Origin: Sabethes cyaneus
Taxonomy: Eukaryota; Arthropoda; Insecta; Diptera; Culicidae
Length of the DNA stretch: 64,000 nt
Assembly (NCBI RefSeq): GCF_943734655.1
Contig: NC_071355.1
Location: 137,468,951-137,532,950, forward strand
Direction of reading: 5' to 3'
In this document: in pieces, positions 33,360-43,745 of the stretch
How the letters are laid out: each line of letters begins with the position of its first letter
Numbering within the stretch: position 1 is the stretch's first letter
Notes under the pieces: generated by a model
Told to the model about the DNA's origin: nothing
Database searches by the model: none
What the model saw: only the letters and a program-made list of their open reading frames with translations
Program-made: the position numbers and the translations under genes

Positions 33360-34300
33360 GACAAGTTGAGCTTCTGAATTCTGATCGAGGCTCAGTACGA
33401 GGCGCTATCGGGCAAAGTGTCGCACAACGACGTCTTGTCCGACCCTATAAGGGTTACTGCTGATGCGAAACAGTGCTGCATTTTGTCACCGCTGCTGTTT
33501 CTCATCGTTATGGAGCATGCAAATCGAGGATTACCTTGGAGTTCTCTAACGATGGAGCAGCTAAATGGGCTTGATCTAGCCGACCATATTCACCCCTATT
33601 CTGTATTTCGAACGGGTTTCTTTTTCGTTCGAAACTGACATTTCGTTCGAAAAAACAGCGGCTCCAATGAAAGATCTTCATATGAAAAAACAACTCGAAC
33701 GAAATATTTGCCAAGTCGATCGAAATATTTCAACTCGTTCGAAATACAGAATATGGGTGATTGTCTTGCTCGCACAACGTCGAAACGATATACAGAGCAA
33801 GCTAGCGAGTTGACAAGTTCCCAGGCAGCAGGCCTCACAACCAATGCAACAAAAACCAAGCCCATGGTAGTGAACACTGACAATCCAACCATCTTTACAG
33901 TAGCCAGACGACAGGTTGAGCAGGTGGACTCCTTTCAATATCAAGCCCGATAGTGGCATCAAGACTGATTTAGCCACATGGATCAGGGAAGCCAGGAGTT
34001 CCTGTGCAGGTCTGCGAAACATTAAATCATCCAATCATTAAAACATCAAATTTTGGCGCTCAAACCAGATCACTCTACATACAAAACCCCGAATTTTTAA
34101 CTCAAACTACTGTATGTCTACGAAACGTGGTGCATCTTAGCGGAGACAACGCGAAAACTGCGGGTATTCATTACTCGCTGTCTGCTAGATGTTATTCGCG
34201 CCTGGTAGTCTGACAAACGGAATATCTAAGTCTAGTGCGGAGAAGCACTCGACTGGAATCCACAAGCACAACCAACAAAGATTGGCGTAAATTAGGCAAA
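33360..34300 (+). pseudogene. RTE-like retrotransposon RT fragment, interrupted by a foldback MITE
   Basis: Blocks in order are: AQYEALSGKVSHNDVLSDPI, then QCCILSPLLFLIVM (RT core, in intact relatives RQGCILSPLLFLIVMD), then TMEQLNGLDLADHI. The MITE at 33591..33759 follows. After it come VLLAQRRNDIQSKLASL, TAGLTTNATKTKPM-like residues, VARRQVEQVDSFQYQA, and later ETWC and RCLLDVIRAWW (34100-34205). This order is that of a subfamily of insect RTE-type proteins. The YADD-type catalytic box has become LADHI at the insertion point. Several stops and shifts make it non-functional. Confidence 0.8.
33591..33759. mobile_element. foldback MITE, 169 bp, in the RT box
   Basis: Ends CACCCCTATTCTGTATTTCG and, on the other strand, CACCCATATTCTGTATTTCG, extending into GAACG. 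ATT is present on both sides (33588-33590 and 33760-33762). Removing the insert plus one ATT restores the reading order LADxI-VLLAQ of the surrounding RT. The interior has several CGTTCGAA words. A related CACCCTTATTCTTG-type MITE occurs in both arms of the 38.7-41.5 kb palindrome. Confidence 0.8.
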
Positions 34301-34683
34301 TATTATTGACAAATCGATTCGATTCCAGCAGGATACTTTGACGAATCTCGGTTACTAGCATTAGTATGATTGAAAGTTACCGAGTGAGTTAGGCATTTTC
34401 GTCTACTCGAGAATCATTTTTAAGTGTGAATACATCCCAATTAGCACAAACAGTATGAACCGAATAATATTCAAACCATTAACAAGAATTGAGGTGTAAT
34501 AAGTTCAAAGCATTTATTTTTCTTTAACGCTACGCTTTTCAGCTTACTTTTCTAGTAATGTGTGATTTAGTCCTATGTCAATTATTTCCCTTTATAGCTA
34601 AGGCTATTGGATGCGAACCATATATGAAGAAAGCAGGATAAGGGTCCTATTATATAAGGATCAATTTCCATTCATTTATTAAC

Positions 34684-34800
34684 TCTACATTGCAATGCAC
34701 AATGGGCAAAAACGAGCTCGTAATCCCAAGTAATAGAAGCCGCTGGTTTGGAATCTTACAAGATACCTATTCTTATGTAAAAAATGCGGGAAATCGATTG
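34684..34800 (-). repeat. repeat family X arm, inverted partner of 35515..35615
   Basis: CATTGCAATGCACAATGGGC, AACGAGCTCGTAATCCCAAG and AAGCCGCTGGTTTGGAATCT are mirrored at 35515-35615. A related segment is at 54655-54792, including the extension CGAAGTCTGCGCAGGATGAA found inverted at 34815-34840. Confidence 0.65.
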
Positions 34801-35140
34801 GTGATGGTTTCATCCTGCGCAGACTTTGGGAAGTGGTCCATTTTACCCTATTTTCTCCAAAAATCATGATAAAAGCTAATTAAACAGTATAAAAACTTAT
34901 ATGCCGCCCGTGAAACGAACTCAAATAGCTTCCAAATTTTGTCAAAACATCAGAAGAATCAAATTCCATCCATTCCATAGTCCATTTTGCCAATTCACCC
35001 CCATATACATAGATAACTTAATTAAAGCAATTAAAACTAACTCAAAGGCAAAAACAACCTTCAAAAGAAATGTGTATTTTATCATACTGAATAATTTCGG
35101 AGAACAGTTGAAAGCAATAAATTAATTGGATGCGGAGTTA
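34801..35140. other. noncoding stretch inside repeat family X region
   Basis: A 74-codon open frame (34901..35125) is present but not recognised. It lies between the inverted family X arms and is probably part of a repeat. Confidence 0.35.
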
Positions 35141-35615
35141 TTGTACAGAATTGATTTTTAAGTGTACTTTTTAAATAAATCATTATATCTCGCAACTAGC
35201 AAAAGATAGATAGTTTCTATATTCAGCAAAGTTGCTCATTTTAGTGTGTTCTATAAGGCCATTGCAAATCATTTTCAAAGTTTTTGTCATCACCACCCCC
35301 CCCCCCCCCCCTTGGAAATTGGCTTGAAAAATCGGGGGGCAAAAAAATAAATTGCAGGATATGAGTTAATTTGTTTTATTAAAATCTATTGTCTGTGGGC
35401 TCTACAGTCTGAAAAACTCGGAAAATGAGTGTACGAGTTGAGTTAACGCTTCTAGCACGAAATAGAAATGGAAGTTCAAACAGTGGAATTTCCGGAACTC
35501 GGCCAAAAATTTTTTTTTACATAATAATAGGTATCTAGTAAGATTCCAAACCAGCGGCTTCTATTACTTGGGATTACGAGCTCGTTTTTGCCCATTGTGC
35601 ATTGCAATGTATTGA
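35141..35615 (-). repeat. repeat family X, inverted copy with poly-C tract
   Basis: 35255-35515 is the inverse of 26360-26735 and 43395-43745. A run of 16 C at 35296-35311 sits where the other copies have a shorter G/C run, so homopolymer length differs between copies. 35150-35240 matches 5890-6000. 35515-35615 is the inverted partner of 34684-34800. Confidence 0.65.
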
Positions 35616-35899
35616 TATTTACTTATGTTGTGTCTGAATTTCTCAAGACCAAAACGACTCAAAAAGTTTCATCCTGTGCAACAAATTAGCTCCCTTAAAT
35701 AAAAACACCTCGCAAATTTAGTTAACTTTTTTCTAATGTACATCCACTATGTTTCATAGCAGCACTAGCGGCGAGGCGTTTGTAATTTGTTGCAGTTAAA
35801 CACTCGCATTCAAACAAAGCGAACGTGGAGAAAATTAAATCAACTTCCACATCAAAGCAGATAATCTGCCGAAGGTGATGATCCACGCAAAACGAAACC

Positions 35900-36020
35900 T
35901 TAAATTTAACAGGTACTGCTAGCTGACTTGCAGACAGTGCCAGCGTTGCTCATTTCATGACCATTCCCCAAAGTGTGGCAATGACGCTGCACATGCTGCG
36001 GAACGTACCTTCATCAATGA
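35900..36020 (+). pseudogene. possible zinc-knuckle (gag-like) fragment of a retroelement
   Basis: A plus-strand frame reads LTCRQCQRCSFHDHSPKCG before degrading. The spacing C-x2-C-x4-H-x3-C is close to, but not exactly, the CCHC knuckle of retrotransposon gag proteins. No other gag feature is visible, so this is a weak call. Confidence 0.25.
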
Positions 36021-38690
36021 AACGATAAGCCGTAGGTGGTGTAGATAGGAGTATAGTTACAGCTGGGACACCAGTATACTCATCATCGTTCGTACCGGAA
36101 AATAGCAACCCTGTCCCGAGGAGTGAGTTTTACAATCAATTAGTTTTTCATTTAATTTCATCCTTTTCCACAAGCTGGTTGGCGGACTGACTGTGTTTTG
36201 CTTTCGGGGATCGTTGCGGATTCATATTGCTGCATCCGCCTGTCGTTCTCCTTTCAATGGTCCACCCTGACTTTGAGCGAACGAATAAATAAGCGAACGG
36301 GATATTTCGGGGCTCTTCACGTGCACCTTCAGGCAGAAAAAAGTAGAATTGATGGTGTCGAGCAGTGTACATATTGTGAGGGTCGATTCGCGTGTCGACC
36401 GGACACTGCTGGCATCGGAAATTCAATTAAAATGAATGACAAACGAGTAATGAAAGTAAGTACTTAAGTGTCCCATGATATCCTAATCTGATTCAGTGGC
36501 TGTCTCAATCGTTTAATTGACGTTTAAATTTCGAAAAGACCTGAAAGATTTTCGATACAGCATCACTGGAAACATACCTACGGTAGATAAATTGTAATGT
36601 GATAGCAGAACCAAATTTTATCGGTGCATATATAATAACATCCTGAACAGTGCATTCAAAGAACACTAAGATTATATAGTTATTCGTTTATTCGCAATTG
36701 CTATCTGTCAGAAGTAGCGATTCAAATTCGCGAACTGTAATTAAATTGATGGTTGTAGTGCACCCCGAAGATATGTAAATTTATATCTTAAAAAACAAAC
36801 TTGGGGGTATGAAAAGGTTTCATTGTAATTTTCTGCACAATGCGAAGATGCACAATACTTTGCTTTAACAACCAAATTTTTGAAACGACAGACTTAATTC
36901 ACCGTGGAGTCATTATTTGAAGAGCGGAGAAAGGACGTGACAATGGACGAGTTTACTTAAGCGAATCACTTCAAGTTCCGCTGGGAAGATTGTTTTACAC
37001 TTTTGGAGACTATCTCGAAATAACTCATAATAACAATGGCATGAGTTATTATTCGTCTGTGGGTAAAACGTCTTTTTGGCAGATGGTGAGCAGTTTATTG
37101 CTCTCGCCAGTGCAATTGAATTGGCTTCGCTGAGAAAGATGAATGGGTACTGTTTTTATAAGTATCAACCCCTAAGGACTTGGCATGACTACACCATGTG
37201 AAGTCTCACTAGAGGGTAAGGCCGAGCGAATGTATCATGCTGCTGCTGTCTACTTCTATAGCTAGCAGAAGATGTGTTTCTTTGCTGATAGAAGCGTGCA
37301 TGTGCATTCTATGGCGGTATTATAGAAAACAGAGTATAATTAATTGCATTTTTTATAAGTGCGCTTCCTTCGTTTCACAACAAAATCTCCAAGCGAGCTA
37401 AGATTGTAACAATAAGCAATATGCCCTGACGATATTAGTGCAAAATTTTTTTACGCCAATAAAATAAATGATATTTGATTTTCAGTTACTAGTTAAACTG
37501 CTCAAAACAATCCCCATTCCTTCTTTATTGCATTGATTTTGAATACCGTAGAATTTTCATTGGCTTGTCTAGCCTTCAAGCCGACATGGCAATAAGACAT
37601 TTCATTCAATGCTGAACTTGATCAAAAGTTTTTTATAATGATTTAGTAGGTTTTAGTAAAGCAAACAAAACCTGGGCGCTACATTTCAAAACCTTACCGT
37701 CTGTTTTATATTCAGCACATTTCGCATTCAGCTGTTACAGTACAGGATAATTTTTGTGTAACTAATGCTGCGATATTAGTTACTGTAATAGCCTTTGTTA
37801 GTCGAGATTCTCACATACGATGGATAGGGTCTTGGATCCGTCAGTGTCCATTGGCCATTAGACCAATTAGGTCATGAGTACTAAATTTATAGTTCAATTC
37901 CATAATTAACTTGACTAAAAACTTTGCAGTACTAGGACCATTCACTTACTACTGAAACACTCGAATTTTATGACTCTCGAATTGCAATGATATCAATGTC
38001 GCATTAATAATTTCTAGGTGAAACGTTCGATTCACACGTTTCAAACATGATTTCATAAGAATATGGTAAATACTATAAATATTCTTACTGTATCCATCAT
38101 ATTAAAAAGTGCAAGCTAAACATAGTTCAAACGATAATGAAGCAAAAAACCTCTAGGAGAAATATGCGACCAGTCTGCTTTATATTGCCATTCATCTTTT
38201 TCTCATATTTCTTTTAATCTGTGCACATAATTCAAAATAACAGGCAGCAACAGTCTTGTGCTCAGCGTGATATGCTTAATATCCTTTGGGGTTCAAATTT
38301 CTAGTGTAAGCGAAACGTAATCCGTATTCTGCGAGGAAACTAGAAAGCACGATATATGTTCCCCCCTATGCAATAGTTCAAATGATGAAACCATGAAAAC
38401 AAACATCCTTTTTCATAAAGCTTGATCCAGAAATATGCAAGAGTGCTATATTATCCTTATACTTGTTTTACTTTTACCACCATCGAGCACCTACTCAGCC
38501 GTTGAAAGAAAACATTTTGCCCTCAGGATGTAGGCGGACGAATTGTTTTATTTGAAGTGCGTCTTTGCATCAAGAAGTTTTTAAGTATTCGTTTAGCTAA
38601 AATACGTTTTACTTCATTTATGAAGCACATACAATTTAGCAACAATACTGCATTGATACTAGGTTTAAAAAGGAACTTATTTTATCATCA
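36021..38690. other. noncoding stretch
   Basis: No gene, RNA or terminal-repeat element recognised in 2.7 kb. Opposing open frames at 36148..36467 overlap each other and have no recognisable domain. The last 30 bases (to 38718) are a scrap of RTE sequence, described with the palindrome. Confidence 0.4.
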
Positions 38691-39283
38691 GGGTCTTGTG
38701 TAGTTCGTAGTAAGCATGCCCGCATAGAAATGCATAACGAATATTATTGTAAAAACATTACGGTTACTATGAATTTTACTGTTTACAACACTTTATGCTG
38801 TAACTTCACTGTACCGTTCCTGGAAAAATTTTCATATGATGTATTCATATTAATGTAAAAACTTTAAGATTACAATGAATTTTGCTGTTTATAACACTTT
38901 ATGCTGTAACTTCACTGTACCGTTCTTGGAAAATTTTTCATATAATTCGGCAACAATGCAAATTGTTTTGAAGCAGGAAATAATCTCTAAGGTCCAATCC
39001 TTGGCAGGTTGAGTTATTTGTAGACACAAATTGTGTCTCTTCCTCCGTCTACTGTAGAAACCACCGATTGAGAAGTTTAATCTGATTCGATTTACTGACG
39101 GGACGACGGTACTATGCAGGCGCTTGCGACATACTTGTTCGTCTGTCAACATATTAGCCGCGATTCTTAACGCGGGTGTTCGGGGATAGACTCCGTTCCT
39201 ATGGAATAGATCAACCTCGTTGTGTACGTCTTGACATCGAATGAGGTGTCAGGCATATAATTAAGTTTTTATAACGGTAGATG

Positions 39284-39498
39284 TTCACCTTTATTCTTGT
39301 TTACGGCCGGATCCTGCGTTCGTACGAATAGTTTACTTCGAACGAATCGGGAAGCACTATTCTCATATTCGTATGAGCATTGAGCAAAAGGAAGGGGTGT
39401 TCGAACGTTCGAATTGATTCGAACGAAAACAAGAATACGAATCGGTTTAACTTTCGAATGAATGTCATTCGAACGAAAACAAGAATAAGGGTGTTTAC
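39284..39498. repeat. CACCCTTATTCTTG-type MITE in left palindrome arm
   Basis: Starts GTTCACCTTTATTCTTGTTT and ends AAAACAAGAATAAGGGTG, giving its own inverted ends, with many GTTCGAA words between. The mirrored copy is at about 40710-40922. Confidence 0.6.
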
Positions 39499-40709
39499 AA
39501 TTGACAGAGTGAACGATAGAAGACAGTAATGAAATAAAGAGTCGATAGGATCTAACAGATAGAGATAAGGCGTAAATGGGAAAAAGCGGAATTTGTTTAA
39601 GTAGGTGTAGTGACCTCTAATACTTTCCTAATATGAGCGATGAATGCGGCTCGAAAATCATAATAGTTCGAAGCCTATAAAATTCATTGTCATCATACCT
39701 TTTCAAAAACATGAAATACCGTAATTAATCAGCCGGTTTTATTTTGTCCTAATAATCCGAAAGCCTACCATTTTTTTTGCAGAACTTATCTTAAATTTCA
39801 TTGTAACTTCGTTGTAAAACAGTGTAAAACTTATAGTGAATGTACCACAAATTTTACTGTTTTTGGTTTTTATTTGTATGGGAAAAAGCCGAAAAATTTA
39901 GTGTTACATCACTTAATCACCCCCTTATTCGCTGTAAAATTGGCGGTTTCCATTAAAATTTACTGTGAAAACAGTGATATTCATGGTAACTTCAGTGTAA
40001 CTTTTACAAAGATTTTCACTGTTTCAATGTGGTTTTTCGAAGTTTTTCAATGTTTGTAACAGTGAAATTTAATGTTTTTTCGCTATACATTTTTATTCGG
40101 GTGACTACCCGAATAAAAATGTATAGCGAAAAAACATTAAATATCACTGTTACAAACATTGAAAAACTTCGAAAAACCACATTGAAACAGTGAAAATCTT
40201 TGTAAAAGTTACACTGAAGTTACCATGAATATCACTGTTTTCACAGTAAATTTTAATGGAAACCGCCAATTTTACAGCGAATAAGGGGGTGATTAAGTGA
40301 TGTAACACTAAATTTTTCGGCTTTTTCCCATACAAATAAAAACCAATAACAGTAAAATTTGTGGTACATTCACTATAAGTTTTACACTGTTTTACAACGA
40401 AGTTACAATGAAATTTAAGATAAGTTCTGCAAAAAAAATTGTAGGCTTTCGGATTATTAGGACAAAATAAAACCGGCTGATTAATTACGGTATTTCATGT
40501 TTTTGAAAAGGTATGATGACAATGAATTTGATAGGCTTCGAACTATTATGATTTTCGAGCCGCATTCATCGCTCATATTAGGAAAGTATTAGAGGTCAGT
40601 ACACCTACTTAAACAAATTCCGCTTTTTCCCATTTACGCCTTATCTCTATCTGTTTGATCCTATCGACTCTTTATTTCATTACTGTCTTCTATCGTTCCC
40701 TCTGTCAAA

Positions 40710-40922
40710 TGTAAACACCCTTATTCTTTTTTTCGTTCGAATGATATTCATTCGAAAGTTAAACCGATTCGTATTCTTGTTTTCGTTCGAATCAATTCGA
40801 ACGTTCGAACGCCCCCTTCCTTTTGCTCATACGAATATGAGAATAGTGCTTCCCGATTCGTTCGAAGCAAACTATTCGTACGAATGCAGGATCCGGCCGT
40901 AAACAAGAATAAAGGTGAACAT
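40710..40922. repeat. CACCCTTATTCTTG-type MITE in right palindrome arm
   Basis: Mirror image of 39284..39498 at the equivalent place in the right arm: AAACACCCTTATTCTTTTTT on the left and AAACAAGAATAAAGGTGAAC on the right. It differs from its partner by a few substitutions and short indels. Confidence 0.6.
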
Positions 40923-41473
40923 CTACCGTTATAAAAACTTAATTATATGCCTGACACCTCATTCGATGTCAAGACGTACACAACGAGGTTGGTCTATTCC
41001 ATAGGAACGGAGTCTTTCCCCGAACACCCGCGTTTAGAATCGCGGCTAATATGTTGACAGACGTACAAGTAAGTCGCAAGCGCCTGCATAGTGTCGTCGT
41101 CCCGTCAGTAAAACGAATTAGATTAAACTTCTGGCTCGTCGGTTTCTACAGTAGACGGAGGAAGAGACACAATTTGTGTGTACAAATAACTCAACCTGCC
41201 AAGGATTGGACCTTAGATAGATTATTTCCTGCTTCGAAACAATTTGCATTGTTGCCGAATTATATGAAAAAATTTCCAAGAACGGTACAGTGAAGTTACA
41301 GCATAAAGTGTTGTAAACAGTAAAATTCATTGTAATCGTAAAGTTTTTACATTAATATGAAAAATTTTCTAAGAACGGTACAGTGAAGTTACAGCATAAT
41401 GTGTTGTAAACAGTAAAATTCATAGTAACCGTAATGTTTTTACATTAATATTCGTTATGCATTTCTACCCGGG

Positions 41474-42260
41474 TATCGGCAGAAATATGTCTGCGTATTT
41501 CTCTGCTGCAGTTGTTATTTGACGTGATCAATGACCCGAGGTATATAAATTTGTCTACCACCTCAAACTCGTCTCCTCCGATTAGCATACTATTGTCTAT
41601 GCAAGCTCGATCGCGCTCGGCTCCTCCTGCTAACAGATACTTGGTTTTAAACGTATTTACGTCCAACGTTCTCTGCTTCACACTTCAGTATGGTATACTG
41701 CTTAGCAACAACCTGGAATGTCCTTTCGACAATATCCACGTCGGGGTCAGTCCCGGTGTAGCGGTTAGCATTCACTCTTCTCACGCGTAGGACCCGGGCT
41801 CAAATCCCAACCCCGCAGAAGTCACGAATGACCCAAGCTGTTAAAGTGACTGTAATATAACAAAAACTGAAAACTGAAATATCTATTTAATGTAGATTGT
41901 TCGCAATGTTTCAAATGGGCTTGATAACGCCCACGATATATGTTATACGCGCCTTACTAAGCACTGGTCTCCGTCTATAGAGGCCTTAGTTAATATCATA
42001 GGCGGCCTTCAAATCTATGAATAGGCGGTACGTGCGCACTTGGTATTCGCGAATCTTTTGTAGGGTCTACCGCAACACACAGTTTGGACCCGTCCACAAA
42101 GCCGGCTTTTGAACATCCCACAAATCTGCTTGCTAGCGGCGATAGAAGATGAAAGATGATCTGAAAGAGCAGTTTATAGGCGGCGTTGAGAATAGTGAAC
42201 GCTTGGTAGTTCCTACATTACAACTTGTCGCTCTTCTTGTTTGTTGGGCATATATTACTT
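41474..42260 (-). pseudogene. RTE-like RT fragment interrupted by the palindrome and a SINE
   Basis: Reading the minus strand from high to low: TLQKIREYQV and RTYRLFIDLKAAYD (42010-42070), deletion, then the SINE (41738..41868), then DVDIVERTFQVVAKQY, TFKTKYLLAGGAERDRACID, EFEVVDKFIYLGSLITSNNN and CSREIRRHISAD up to 41474. Beyond the palindrome, 38690-38717 reads HAYYELHKTL, the next block of the same protein family (NRAYYGLRKTL), so the palindrome split this RTE copy. There are several frameshifts. Confidence 0.8.
41738..41868 (+). repeat. tRNA-derived SINE, family 3 (Feilai-like)
   Basis: GTCCCGGTGTAGCGGTTAGC gives an A-box-like head and ACCCGGGCTCAAATCCCAAC a B-box-like segment. A short body ends AGTGACTGTAATATAAC. 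It interrupts the RTE RT fragment between DVDIVERT and the upstream RT core. It resembles tRNA-like SINEs of mosquitoes, but the name is recalled, not verified. The anticodon region is not tRNA-like enough to be a gene. Confidence 0.6.
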
Positions 42261-42289
42261 TATTATAGGTATAAATTAGGGAAAGTTAC

Positions 42290-43300
42290 CTGGAAGGAGT
42301 GCCAAATATAATTCTGGCACTCTTAAACACCTACCTAGCGCCTCCTCGTAGAGCTAAGTCGCACGATGACGATCGATGGCCACATCAGGAAATGCTTCAT
42401 ATACATACTGGAGCTGCTAAGACAGGAGGTGCGAACTTGAGCGCCTGTTCCACAGGAGACTCGAAGCGAGCAGCTGAATATGAAACGCTGTATCCCGCAA
42501 GCTATACCTAAGATGGCAGACCCATCAAAGGGTTATAGGCATCGCGACCCCTGTTAAGTAATATAGCGAAATTCTGTATTACAACGTAAAACGAAAATGG
42601 AAATACGGAACGGATCAATCGGCATATAAAACGGCGAAGGACAAGGAAACGATTGAAAACTCGGTACCTGGTATGTTCGAACTCTTCATGAACCGGTATG
42701 AGCTTGCTTGCTTACTCGAGAGCTACATCGGAGTGGAGATCGCAGTTATTCAAGAAGTTCAGTGCCAACTTCCGGAGAAAATATATTCCGTGCAGTAGAT
42801 ATTATTGCATGCAAGTACCACATCTGCTACAGTGGTGGTAGAAAGGCAGATAATTATAGCCGGTTTCGCAGTGTTTGGAAAACAAACGCAACGAGTTATA
42901 CGGTGGAAACCCGTAGATGACCGTATATGTGTTTTGGGAATTAATTTTGGGGCGAGTTCTTCAACTATAGCCTGATCAACGTTTACGCAACGATAAATAA
43001 CCGAATAAATGACGCTAAGGACGAGTTCTACGACAGGCTCGAGAGGACCTATGGAGAATGGCCAAAACACGACGTGGAAATCATCATTGGAGATATGCGC
43101 AGATCGAGCGGGAGAAGTTTTTCTGTGTATAAATTTTGCTACGGTCAGAGGTATGGCCATTTGTAGCACCTAGTTGACCAAACCTCGTAATTTTAGTCAT
43201 GAACTTGAAATGCGGTCAGGCATATACTAACCACGTCCGAATATAGACTAAAGATTTCTGTTCGATCATGTCCTGATCGACCAGTTAGTCCATTACAAAT
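42290..43300 (+). pseudogene. RTE-like endonuclease-domain fragment
   Basis: From 42645 the plus strand shows GTWYVRTLHEPV in one frame (the usual start of these endonucleases is GTWNVRT), then degraded middle parts including a 70-codon frame at 42708..42920. Next come FFNYSLINVYAT-like residues, NDAKDEFYDRLERTYGEWPK and HDVEIIIGD (42950-43095), the conserved apurinic-endonuclease core with the GD catalytic dipeptide. Later pieces contain MNLKCGQAYTNHVRI (43195-43245). It points away from the RT fragment at 41474..42260, so the two are probably separate insertions. 42290-42530 carries an open frame of unknown meaning that may be its leader. Confidence 0.75.
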
Positions 43301-43389
43301 ATTTTATAAAGTTTTTGTCCTTCCGGTGTTGGACCACTGAAGGATGGGGGGGGGGGGTCAAAAAAAACAAAGAGATTTTTCTAATCGAG

Positions 43390-43745
43390 CCAAAATATAT
43401 GGATTTTAAGCATTTTTACTTAAAGTTTAAACGTGAAAACCAAATCTATTCTTGCTTTTAATATAGGTATACGTTTTTAATTTCCATGTTAAATCTACGA
43501 AAAAAAGACAAAAACGAAAGAAATTTTTTTTGCCGATTTTCGAAAATTCCACACTTTGAATTTCCATTTCGTGCTAGAAGCGTTAACTCAACTCATACAC
43601 TCATTTTTCGAGTTTTTCAGGCTGTAGAGCCCACAGACAATTGATTTTATAAAAAAATTAACTCATATCCTGCAAATATTTTTTTCCCGATTTCCCGAGG
43701 GGGTACAGAAACTTTAAAAATAATTTGCAATGGCCTTATAATTGT
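43390..43745 (+). repeat. repeat family X, third copy
   Basis: Colinear with 26390-26735: TTTAAACGTGAAAACCAAAT, CTATTCTTGCTTTTAA, TTTCCATTTCGTGCTAGAAG, TTTTTCAGGCTGTAGAGCCC, then AATTTGCAATGGCCTTATA. A G run of about 12 lies just upstream at 43346. Confidence 0.7.

Larger units (their letters stand above)
38719..41473. mobile_element. 2.75-kb near-perfect palindrome (giant foldback element)
   Basis: The sequence from 38719 to about 40102 is repeated inverted from 40107 to 41473, with only GACT unpaired at the centre (40103-40106). Outer ends are CCCGCATAGAAATGCATAAC and CCCGGGTAGAAATGCATAAC. By eye the inner several hundred base pairs of each arm differ at only about 2% of positions. The outermost 200 bp differ more and contain a duplicated unit (CTGTAACTTCACTGTACCGT twice per arm). 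Each arm contains the same 61-codon open frame (39874..40059 plus, 40150..40335 minus) and a second shared frame (38889..39152 minus, 41051..41293 plus); neither is recognised. RTE sequence lies on both sides, so it is an insertion. The class is unknown. Confidence 0.85.

Noticed and set aside
36148..36467. Overlapping 92- and 89-codon frames on both strands as an upstream GABA-B-R1 exon
   Set aside because: Neither translation resembles the receptor N-terminus, and no consistent splice sites were seen.
42759..43169. 136-codon minus-strand open frame as a gene
   Set aside because: It is the antisense shadow of the RTE endonuclease fragment, whose plus-strand frames contain the recognisable conserved blocks.
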